DNA of 11,897 nt from Anaerolineae bacterium (lineage in GTDB: Bacteria > Chloroflexota > Anaerolineae > JACIWR01), in the NCBI GenBank assembly GCA_021162125.1, contig JAGGZG010000310.1, forward strand, positions 1 to 11,897, in the 5' to 3' direction. The notes under the pieces were generated by a model. It saw only the letters and a program-made list of their open reading frames with translations, was not told the DNA's origin and searched no databases. A program made the translations under genes and the position numbers. Below, piece after piece: positions 5,705-11,897 of this stretch (positions are counted from its first letter, which is position 1; each line of letters starts with the position of its first letter).

Positions 5705-8700
5705 ATGAATCACAGGCAGCTGCTGAACGCACTGGCTTTGTTTGTAGTCATAGCTGCCCTGGGGACGGCAGCCCACGCTCAGTCGCAACCCGAATGCCCC
5801 TACGCGGACATCCGTCTGGATACTGACCAACCGGTGGATGCGGGCGCTATCTGCAACGCCGCCCGACCCTGGGCGGATGATGGCTTCCGCGTCTTCATCC
5901 TCCTGACCGACTATCGTCCTGAAAGTGAGGATGACTGGTTCGCCTTCCTCGACCAGGCCGAGGCCGACGCCGGTCTCCGTGACCTGAGTCAGCCGGACAG
6001 CTTCGATAAAAACGCCCTGGCTTTGGAGGCCAGCACCGCCACCGATCTGAGTTGGGCCTACAGCGTGACTTATGGCGAGCGGTTGTTCGGCACGGCACTG
6101 GATGCAGACAAGGCCATCTTTCAGATCAAGAGCCAGATGCGCAATGCCATTGCCGCCGGCGACCCGACCAACGCCTTCGTCCAGGCCCTGAGCACTTCCT
6201 ATGAAATCAATCACCCACCTCCTTCCCCCTGGATAAACCGGATAAAAGTGGGGCTCATCGCCCTGGTGGTTGGTGTATTGGCAGTTGGTGGCCTCGTGCT
6301 GGCTCTTGTAGCTATCATCCCGGTGCTCCGCCGCGTCCGGCAGCGCATGAAGTTGCAGCGCCACCTGGAAGGCTTGCGGGCACGCACATCAAACCTGCTG
6401 AACGCCTGCGGCCAGTTGCTCAAGGGCGATACGCCCGAGGAGACGGTGCTCTATCAATTGTTCAGCGCCTATGGGGGAGAGCGCTACAAAGAAATCCGCA
6501 CCGACGTCCGTGAGTGGTTGCGCCGTAGCCAGGCCGCCCTGAACGATGCTTTCGACCTGCGGCAAAAGTTGATTGACCCGTCCGTACAGGAGAAACGCCC
6601 TCTCGAACAGAGGGTGCGGGACTGGGAGATGCTCTACGTGACCTTCGTCGGGAACAGCGAGCGTATCCTGGCCCTGACCGACGACGAGCTGCGCACCTTG
6701 CTTGACCCGATGCTGGTGTTGGACCGCGAAGCGGCTGACGTACAACTGGCCGAGCAATTGGATGGCATCCGGCGTGAGTTAACCGGTATGCCGCTCAAAG
6801 TCGAGTTGATGATGGTGGACCCGGCCAAAAGCGACGCCGAGGGCATCCTGGGCTACATTGATCGGGTCAAAGCCCAGATAGCACGACTGCAAGAGGCCCA
6901 GCGAGAGGCACCCGAGCGGCTGGCCGAAGCCAAAACCCGTCGCCGGGAGGCGGGGGAGGACGTGCCCTCCCCTTTCGTACTGACGGAGAAACAACTCTTC
7001 GCGGGCATTGACGAGCGCCTGGGCAAGGCAGAGGCTGCCCTAAAACAAGAGCTGTTTCTCCGCGTTATGGAGCAAACTGCCGGCATCCTGCGGGACATCG
7101 GGACAGTCAGGGCGTTCGTGACGGCCATGAGCGATCACGAACGCCGGCAGGCCGGGATTGACGCTATCACTGCCCAGGGCTACCGGCCTGATCACCTGGC
7201 GGACGACCTGCAAGAGGTCGAAGCGGACGTGCAGGCCATCGCGCAGAAGATGACCGCCGGTGATTACGTCGCGGCGGCATCCTGGATAGAGGAACTCAAC
7301 GCCGACAGCCAACGGGCTCTCGCTGGAGCGCAGGAGTGGCAATCGCTGCACGAGCAGAACGAGGCCGCGCTTCAGCACCTCCGCGACGAGGTGTCCCGCG
7401 TGGAGCAGTACCAGGCAGGTAAGGTTGAGCCCGCCTGGCAGACGTTGCAAACCTATCCCCAGAGTAACTGGGCGGACGTCGCCGATGGCATGGCCCAGGC
7501 CACGCAAACACTCCAGAGTCTGCGCGAGGACGTAATCAACCAGATTGCCCGGCTCAACAGCATGGAGGAGCAGAAATTTGCCGAGGCGGAGCATAAGCTG
7601 GCCCAGGCTCTTGCGGACCTGGCTCAGGCGGAGCAACAATTCCTGGCCGTGGTGAACCATCTGGCCGAAGTGCAGGCCGCCGAAGCGCACATCCAGGAAG
7701 CGTTGCGCCTGGCAGAGGCGGATTTGGCCAGGGCGGAGGCTCTCCGCGATAAGGAAGATGTCAAAATCGGGCCAGAGGTTGATAAGCAAATCAAGAAGGC
7801 CCGCCGCCAACTGATCGAGGCACGGCAGTTGATGGAGGATCGCGAGTTCCTCGCCGCCATCAATGAGCAGGCAGCAGCTCGCCAACTGGCGACTGCCGCG
7901 TATGCGTCCGCCAGCGAGCAGGTACGGGAGATCAATACCCTGCAGAAAGAGCTGGAAACCACAGCCAGAAAAGCGGGGGATGAAGTTAACCGCTGCCTGG
8001 CCCAGGCCAGAGCGTTGCCGGCGGTGGCCCAGACAGCGGAAACGAATAAACTCGTCCAGCGGGTCACGGACGGTTTTTCCCAGGCCCAGCAGGCGCGTGC
8101 GGCCTTCACTGCTCTGGAAGATCGTGCCCTGGCGAAAGCGCTACGCACTGCCATCGCTGCCTACGACAAGGTAAGCCAACTGGCTGACCAGGCATTACAA
8201 CGAATTGCTGCCAACCGCAGAGAATACAATGATCGCCTCATTGCAGCGCGGGGTGCCGTGAGCGCGGCGCAAGCGGCGGTGCAAAGAGCCGAGCGGTCTG
8301 TGCGTGACTCCGATGCGGGTGGCGCGGGACGTCATGCGCTTCAGCGGGCGCGAAGCACGCTGCCACTGGCTGTCTCACTCGGTAACGCGACTAAGTCAGC
8401 CCTGGCCCGTATTCGCCAGCAGGCAAATGAGGCACAACGCTACGCGGAGCAAGCGGAACGCCAGGCGCGCCAGAGAATTCGCGCCGTTCAGGCTGAACGA
8501 TCTCGCCAACGACGCCGGGCGGAGCGAAGGTCTGTTTCATCGCTTTCGTCGGTTTCAAAGGGGTCATCGCGCCGGGAGAGATCAAGGAGTTCATCAAAAC
8601 GGCAGAGTTCAAGAGGTTCATCGAGACGGCAGAGTTCACGGGGTTCGTCGAAGCGGGAGAGTTCACGGGGTTCGTCGAAGCGGGAGAGTTCAAGAGGCAG

Positions 8701-8716
8701 CAGCCGCCGGAGGTAG
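5705..8716 (+). CDS. membrane-anchored protein: TPM-like outer domain, long cytoplasmic coiled coil, Arg/Ser tail
   Basis: This is a 1003-aa protein of unknown function. A signal peptide (1-25, cut after AHA) is followed by an extracytoplasmic alpha/beta domain of about 140 residues; VFILLTDY and YGERLFGTALD are reminiscent of TPM domains (YgcG/TPM phosphatase family). One membrane helix (about 182-206), followed by RRVRQRMK, predicts that the rest is inside the cell. Residues about 210-930 are nearly all helical, rich in Ala/Glu/Gln/Arg/Leu with heptad-like spacing, and so probably a very long coiled coil. The tail (about 930-1003) is extremely basic and serine-rich, with four 9-residue units of the SSKRESSRG type; such a tail could bind nucleic acid or polyphosphate or sit on another acidic surface (inference). 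AAGGAG lies about 9 bases before ATG 5705. It may act as a scaffold; its link to neighbouring glgC is only positional. Confidence 0.8.
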   Translation: MNHRQLLNALALFVVIAALGTAAHAQSQPECPYADIRLDTDQPVDAGAICNAARPWADDGFRVFILLTDYRPESEDDWFAFLDQAEADAGLRDLSQPDSFDKNALALEASTATDLSWAYSVTYGERLFGTALDADKAIFQIKSQMRNAIAAGDPTNAFVQALSTSYEINHPPPSPWINRIKVGLIALVVGVLAVGGLVLALVAIIPVLRRVRQRMKLQRHLEGLRARTSNLLNACGQLLKGDTPEETVLYQLFSAYGGERYKEIRTDVREWLRRSQAALNDAFDLRQKLIDPSVQEKRPLEQRVRDWEMLYVTFVGNSERILALTDDELRTLLDPMLVLDREAADVQLAEQLDGIRRELTGMPLKVELMMVDPAKSDAEGILGYIDRVKAQIARLQEAQREAPERLAEAKTRRREAGEDVPSPFVLTEKQLFAGIDERLGKAEAALKQELFLRVMEQTAGILRDIGTVRAFVTAMSDHERRQAGIDAITAQGYRPDHLADDLQEVEADVQAIAQKMTAGDYVAAASWIEELNADSQRALAGAQEWQSLHEQNEAALQHLRDEVSRVEQYQAGKVEPAWQTLQTYPQSNWADVADGMAQATQTLQSLREDVINQIARLNSMEEQKFAEAEHKLAQALADLAQAEQQFLAVVNHLAEVQAAEAHIQEALRLAEADLARAEALRDKEDVKIGPEVDKQIKKARRQLIEARQLMEDREFLAAINEQAAARQLATAAYASASEQVREINTLQKELETTARKAGDEVNRCLAQARALPAVAQTAETNKLVQRVTDGFSQAQQARAAFTALEDRALAKALRTAIAAYDKVSQLADQALQRIAANRREYNDRLIAARGAVSAAQAAVQRAERSVRDSDAGGAGRHALQRARSTLPLAVSLGNATKSALARIRQQANEAQRYAEQAERQARQRIRAVQAERSRQRRRAERRSVSSLSSVSKGSSRRERSRSSSKRQSSRGSSRRQSSRGSSKRESSRGSSKRESSRGSSRRR
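8591..8698 (+). repeat. four in-frame 27-bp tandem repeats encoding a 9-residue Ser/Arg unit
   Basis: The units are 8591-8617, 8618-8644, 8645-8671 and 8672-8698, translating as SSKRQSSRG, SSRRQSSRG, SSKRESSRG and SSKRESSRG; a partial fifth, SSRRR, ends the protein. Units 3 and 4 are nearly identical at DNA level, which suggests recent slippage or unequal exchange. Because the period is a multiple of three, changes in copy number keep the frame, so tail length could vary between strains. Confidence 0.85.
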
Positions 8717-8741
8717 ATGCCGGAGCCAGCTATAGCGATCC

Positions 8742-8803
8742 CCGGTTTGATCCCTCAGGAGGGGAGAGTACAAACCGGAGGGACACCGGTTAGACTGAGG
8801 GGG
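8742..8803 (+). promoter_or_regulatory. leader with two competing hairpins over the YfhO ribosome binding site
   Basis: The 99-base gap holds crossing inverted repeats. Fold A: CCGGTTT (8742-8748) with AAACCGG (8772-8778). Fold B: CCCTCAG (8752-8758) with CTGAGGG (8795-8801), enclosing AACCGG (8773-8778) with CCGGTT (8786-8791). The two folds share 8772-8778 and exclude each other, unless they combine into a pseudoknot. The right arm of B overlaps the probable Shine-Dalgarno AGGGGG (8798-8803), so B would hide it. This could be a translational switch, or a processed repeat without function. Confidence 0.4.
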
Positions 8804-8815
8804 TTCGTGACGACA

Positions 8816-11800
8816 ATGAAAATCCGTCGCGCAGGTGATCTGGCCGCGCCGCTGGCCCTGGTCGCGTTGACCCTGGCTTTTTTCTGGAAGCTGGCCTTCA
8901 CCAACCTGATCCTGGCCGGGGTGGACGTGTTCTGCTACTTCTACCCCTACCGCGCCTACGCTGCGCAGGCAATCCGGCAGGGACACCTCCCGCTGTGGAA
9001 CCCTTACCTGTTCATGGGCGTGCCCTTCCTGGCCAACTCCCAGGCCGGCGTGCTCTATCCATTGAACCTGGCCCTGGATTGTTTATCCCCCGCCCGGCTG
9101 GTGTCGTGGTCCATCATCCTGCACGTGGCCCTGGCCGGAGTCTTTGCCTACCTGTACGCCCGTTCCTCGTTGCGGCTCTCTCGCTGGGCAGCGCTGCTGG
9201 CCGGGATGGTCTTCGCCGGCAGCGGATTCCTGGGGGCGCAGGTCGAGCACGTCAATCAGCTCAACGCCTCGGCCTGGCTGCCGCTGTTGCTACTGGTGTA
9301 CGATCGGGCAGTGAGAGGTTGGAAGGGTGGAAGATTGGAAGGGTGGAAGGGTGGAGGGCCGGCGGTGCTGCTGGGTGGCGTGGTGGTCGGCGTGCAATTC
9401 CTGGCCGGGCACGCGCAGTCGTCGTACTTTTGCCTGGCGGGGTTGGGCGTGTACGCCCTGGTGTCGCTGGGGACTGAAGCCAGACAGGGATTCTCTACCG
9501 GACATTTTAGGGAAGCAAGCGAAGGCATCCCTCGACTTCGCTATGCTCCGCTCAGGATGCTCGTTCCGGCGGCAATTCGATGCCTGGGAGTGCTGGCTCT
9601 AATGACTGCCCTCGGCCTGGGATGGGCGGCGATGCAGCTCGTGCCCACCTGGGAGCTCTCGCGGCTCTCGGTGCGCGCCGGAGGGCTGCCCTACCGCGAG
9701 GCGGCGTCCTTCTCCCTCAAGCCCCGACTGCTGGCCTACACCCTGCTGCCACCCTTCGGCGTAGACCTGTCGCAGGCCTTCGGTAGCGAGGCTTTCACCG
9801 AGTTCGTCGCTTATCTGGGCGTCCTGCCCCTGCTGCTGGCCGGGGTGGGGGTGTTATGTGGGCAAAACCGGCGCCGGCCGGCGCTCATCGTCCTGGCCGG
9901 GCTAGGCTTGTTCTTGGCACTGGGGGGATATAACCCGCTCTACTATCTGCTGTACAAGCTCGTGCCCGGCATCGCCATGTTCCGCGCCCCGGCTCGCTGG
10001 ATGCTGCTCTACGCCTTCGGCGGGGCGATGCTGGCCGGAGTGGGAATGGATCGAATTGCGAATTGCGAATGGCGAATTGCGAATGCCGAATTGCGAATGG
10101 CGAATGGCAAATCGCAAATCGCAAATGTCAAGGCCTGGAGAGCGATCCTCAATCCCCGGCGGATGGGATGGCTGGCGGGCATAGCCGTGGTCGGGATGGG
10201 GGCGGCGCTGTTCCTGGAATGGCCTGGCTGGCGAACGGTGGTCACCTGGGGTGCGCTGGCCATCGTCGGGGTGGGGTTGATCCTCTGGCGGCGACGCGGC
10301 TGGCTCTCCCTGTACTTTGTTCTCGTCTGTGTGGAGCTTTTCGTCGCCAGTTGGGCCTTGCCCTACAATCATCCCACTGCGCCGGAGGCGCTTACCTCGC
10401 TGCGCACCGCCCCGGCTCACATCCTGGCTGCCGAGCGGGACGGCGAGCCGTATCGCTTCCTCAGCATGTCGGGGATCACCTACGATCCCGGCGATCTGGC
10501 GGAGATACGGCAGATGTTCGCTGGTCAGTTGCCAGAGCGGGCCATCTACGATTACGTGGTAGCGGCCAAACGCAAGGAGATTCTGGCCCCGAACCTTCCC
10601 CTGCTCTACCGCATCCCCAGCGTGGATGGGTACGACGGTGGCGTGCTCCCCCTGCGTCGTTACGTGACTATGCAGCGGCTCTTCCTCCCCGCAGAGGCAC
10701 TATCCCCCGATGGCCGCCTGCGCGAGCAACTGACCCAGGTACCACCGGCGCGACTGCTAGCCCTGCTCAACGTCAAGTACGTGATCACCGACAAGGTGTA
10801 CGACGTGTGGATTGACGACGTGTTCTACGACCTGGAGTTCCAGGCGGTGCTGGGCGAGGATGCTGCACCTGAGATGACTATCGGCGACCTACCGTCACTG
10901 GCTGCAACCTCGGTGGGCCTGGTTTCGTATTTAGAAGGTGGGAGCAGCCTGCCCAACGGCACGCCGGTTGCCGAGGTGCTGATCACCGGCGCCGGCGGGC
11001 GAGAGCAGCGCCACGTGCTCCGCGCCGGGACGGATACCGCCGAGGGACTCTATGCCGGTGACGTGGCCCACCGCCAGGCGCGGGTGGGACGTCACTGGCG
11101 GGATAACCCCGCCGGCAACGATTACATCACCCGCCTGGAGCTGGGCCCGGCCGCCATCCGCCGCCGGATCGTCATTCGCTACCTGGCCCCGGAGGGACGG
11201 CTACACGTGCGCGGTCTGAGTTTGATTGACGCGCGGACCGGGGCCAGCGAACCGGTCATCGTCTCCACATCGGGGCGCTTCCGGCTGGTGCACTCCGGCG
11301 ACGTGAAAATCTACGAGAACCTGGACAATCTGCCACGCGCCTTCATCGTTCACCGCGCGCGTGTGGTGGAGAGCGATGAGGCGGCGCTGGCAGCGATGGC
11401 CGACGCCGCATTCGAACCGGGGCAGGAGGTTCTCCTGGCGGCGGAAACGGGCTATAGAATTGCCTCACAACATTTGCATCGTCCGCGAGAATTTTTCGGA
11501 CGCAGATTCACGCAGATTCACGCAGATAAAAACATAAAAATCAGCGTTCATCAGCGCTTATCTGCGTCCAAGTTTGGTTGCGGTCGGAGGCCGGGCTATG
11601 AGGTGCCGGTTTTGTCCGGCGATGGCCCCGGTGCAGACCAGGTGCGCATCACCGTGTACTCGGCGGAGAGGGTCGTCGTCGAGGTGGACGCGGGGAGCGA
11701 GGGTTATTTGGTGCTCACCGACGCCCACTATCCCGGCTGGCAGGCAACGCTGGACGGTCAGGAAGTGCCCATTCTGCGGGCGGACGTGCTCTTTCGAGCG

Positions 11801-11897
11801 GTGCGTGTGCCTGCCGGGGCTCACACCGTCGAATTCCGCTACCGGCCGCGTACATTCCAGGTGGGAATGGCCATCAGCGCGCTCACCCTGCTTGGTA
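8816..11897 (+). CDS. YfhO-family multispanning membrane protein (partial, runs off the window)
   Basis: The frame stays open from ATG 8816 to the window end, at least 1027 residues. GTG 8807 is an alternative start: AGGGGG (8798-8803) is rather close to it and rather far from the ATG. The N-terminal half is a series of hydrophobic segments with GT-C-like loop motifs (FYPYRAYAAQ, LPLWNPYLFMG, FLAGHAQ). The distal part is a soluble domain ending YLVLTDAHYPGW, TLDGQEVPIL and FRAVRVPAGAHTVEFRYRP, which strongly marks the YfhO family. Known relatives are linked to modifying cell-surface polymers, probably by moving sugars from lipid carriers; the substrate here is unknown. Most relatives are roughly 800-900 aa. 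The excess comes partly from four repeat-derived segments, about residues 167-181, 219-250, 412-438 and 895-918, that break the family sequence without breaking the frame. Confidence 0.9.
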   Translation, partial: MKIRRAGDLAAPLALVALTLAFFWKLAFTNLILAGVDVFCYFYPYRAYAAQAIRQGHLPLWNPYLFMGVPFLANSQAGVLYPLNLALDCLSPARLVSWSIILHVALAGVFAYLYARSSLRLSRWAALLAGMVFAGSGFLGAQVEHVNQLNASAWLPLLLLVYDRAVRGWKGGRLEGWKGGGPAVLLGGVVVGVQFLAGHAQSSYFCLAGLGVYALVSLGTEARQGFSTGHFREASEGIPRLRYAPLRMLVPAAIRCLGVLALMTALGLGWAAMQLVPTWELSRLSVRAGGLPYREAASFSLKPRLLAYTLLPPFGVDLSQAFGSEAFTEFVAYLGVLPLLLAGVGVLCGQNRRRPALIVLAGLGLFLALGGYNPLYYLLYKLVPGIAMFRAPARWMLLYAFGGAMLAGVGMDRIANCEWRIANAELRMANGKSQIANVKAWRAILNPRRMGWLAGIAVVGMGAALFLEWPGWRTVVTWGALAIVGVGLILWRRRGWLSLYFVLVCVELFVASWALPYNHPTAPEALTSLRTAPAHILAAERDGEPYRFLSMSGITYDPGDLAEIRQMFAGQLPERAIYDYVVAAKRKEILAPNLPLLYRIPSVDGYDGGVLPLRRYVTMQRLFLPAEALSPDGRLREQLTQVPPARLLALLNVKYVITDKVYDVWIDDVFYDLEFQAVLGEDAAPEMTIGDLPSLAATSVGLVSYLEGGSSLPNGTPVAEVLITGAGGREQRHVLRAGTDTAEGLYAGDVAHRQARVGRHWRDNPAGNDYITRLELGPAAIRRRIVIRYLAPEGRLHVRGLSLIDARTGASEPVIVSTSGRFRLVHSGDVKIYENLDNLPRAFIVHRARVVESDEAALAAMADAAFEPGQEVLLAAETGYRIASQHLHRPREFFGRRFTQIHADKNIKISVHQRLSASKFGCGRRPGYEVPVLSGDGPGADQVRITVYSAERVVVEVDAGSEGYLVLTDAHYPGWQATLDGQEVPILRADVLFRAVRVPAGAHTVEFRYRPRTFQVGMAISALTLLG
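9315..9358 (+). repeat. GGAAGGGTGG-type simple repeat inside the YfhO gene
   Basis: About five imperfect copies of a GGAAGGGTGG-like unit, with one GGAAGATTGG variant, lie in the coding frame and encode a Gly/Trp/Lys-rich segment, GWKGGRLEGWKGGG (about residues 168-181). The segment sits in a loop after LLLVYDRAVRG and before a hydrophobic helix. It is low in complexity and unlike the surrounding codon use, as expected of an inserted or expanded repeat. Confidence 0.65.
9521..9562 (+). repeat. CTTCGACT/CGCTCAGGA dispersed-repeat sequence inside the YfhO gene
   Basis: The segment includes CTCGACTTCGC and CCGCTCAGGATGCTC, resembling the dispersed repeat at window positions 19-42 in opposite orientation. 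In frame it encodes a charged stretch, EGIPRLRYAPLRML, within a larger odd segment of about residues 219-250 that separates two hydrophobic helices. The exact limits of the insertion cannot be fixed without relatives. Confidence 0.5.
10051..10128 (+). repeat. GCGAATTGCGAATGG-type repeat tract inside the YfhO gene (78 bp)
   Basis: Some eight to ten imperfect copies of a 7-8-base unit, (G)CGAATTG or CGAATGG, degrading to CAAATCG at the 3' side, fill 10051-10128. In frame they encode RIANCEWRIANAEL and similar, with repeated IAN/MAN words. The tract starts just after the hydrophobic stretch GGAMLAGVGM and ends before WRAILNP. Its length is 26 codons, so the reading frame is preserved. This simple-repeat type usually lies between genes. 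Confidence 0.75.
11498..11569 (+). repeat. CGCAGATTCA palindromic repeat element inside the YfhO gene (72 bp)
   Basis: The ends GGACGCAGAT (11498-11507) and ATCTGCGTCC (11560-11569) are perfect 10-bp inverted repeats. Three direct CGCAGAT units follow one another at the left, ATCAGCGTTC and ATCAGCGCTT units lie at the right, and an AT-rich middle separates them. The element is 72 bp, exactly 24 codons, and is read through as RRFTQIHADKN and so on. This family is typical of intergenic regions in several large-genome bacteria (recalled, not searched). It lies in the soluble distal domain, between ETGYRIASQ and GYEVPVLSG. Confidence 0.8.

Noticed and set aside
7040..7885. 281-codon open frame on the minus strand
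   Set aside because: It is the reverse of the Leu/Ala/Glu/Gln-rich coiled-coil coding sequence; the Leu-rich composition is expected from antisense reading.
8591..8698. Possible CRISPR array
   Set aside because: The 27-bp units are directly adjacent without unique spacers and are in coding frame; they are protein tandem repeats.
10051..10128. Possible CRISPR or iteron array
   Set aside because: Units are 7-8 bases, degenerate and without spacers, lie inside an open reading frame, and no replication gene is nearby.

Overview
The window looks like part of a GC-rich chromosome from a Chloroflexota-type bacterium (Anaerolineae-like). This is an inference from three things: the gene mix (RHS/Asp-box protein, MNT/HEPN pair, DUF362 protein, a cyanobacterial-style ADP-glucose pyrophosphorylase, a TPM-like coiled-coil membrane protein, a YfhO-type membrane protein), the frequent GTG/TTG starts with strong Shine-Dalgarno sites, and several dispersed repeat families. 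No rRNA, tRNA or CRISPR array was seen. All supported genes are on the + strand.

Left part (1-1850): a decaying landscape. After a gene-free start with small palindromes and a 91-bp MITE-like element (93-183) comes the wreck of an Asp-box (BNR) plus RHS-repeat surface or secreted protein. It is broken by a frameshift in a G run (481-486), an amber stop where the family is open (930-932), a 146-bp miniature transposable element with a 6-bp target duplication (1447-1592), and 3' truncation near 1848.

Middle (1850-4100): a near-consensus sigma-70-type promoter sits at the truncation point and reads into a collapsed MNT/HEPN (MntA/HepT) toxin-antitoxin pair. An internal deletion has fused the front of the antitoxin to the tail of the toxin. 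The HepT remnant ends in a GTGA overlap with a 147-aa helical-bundle (ferritin-like) gene, which is followed by a DUF362 protein gene with its own strong Shine-Dalgarno site.

Right part (4100-11897): an intergenic region with a long palindromic repeat leads to glgC (glycogen synthesis). Ninety-one bases later comes a 1003-aa protein with a signal peptide, a TPM-like outer domain, one membrane helix, a very long cytoplasmic coiled coil and an Arg/Ser repeat tail. Then follows a leader with two mutually exclusive pairing options, one covering the ribosome binding site, and a very long YfhO-family multispanning membrane protein gene that runs off the window end.

The most unusual observation is that the YfhO gene carries four different dispersed-repeat sequences inside its coding region, of kinds normally found between genes, and all leave the reading frame open. 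At least two have lengths that are multiples of three. The gene seems to have absorbed repeat insertions as extra peptide segments, while the neighbouring RHS gene was destroyed by a similar event.
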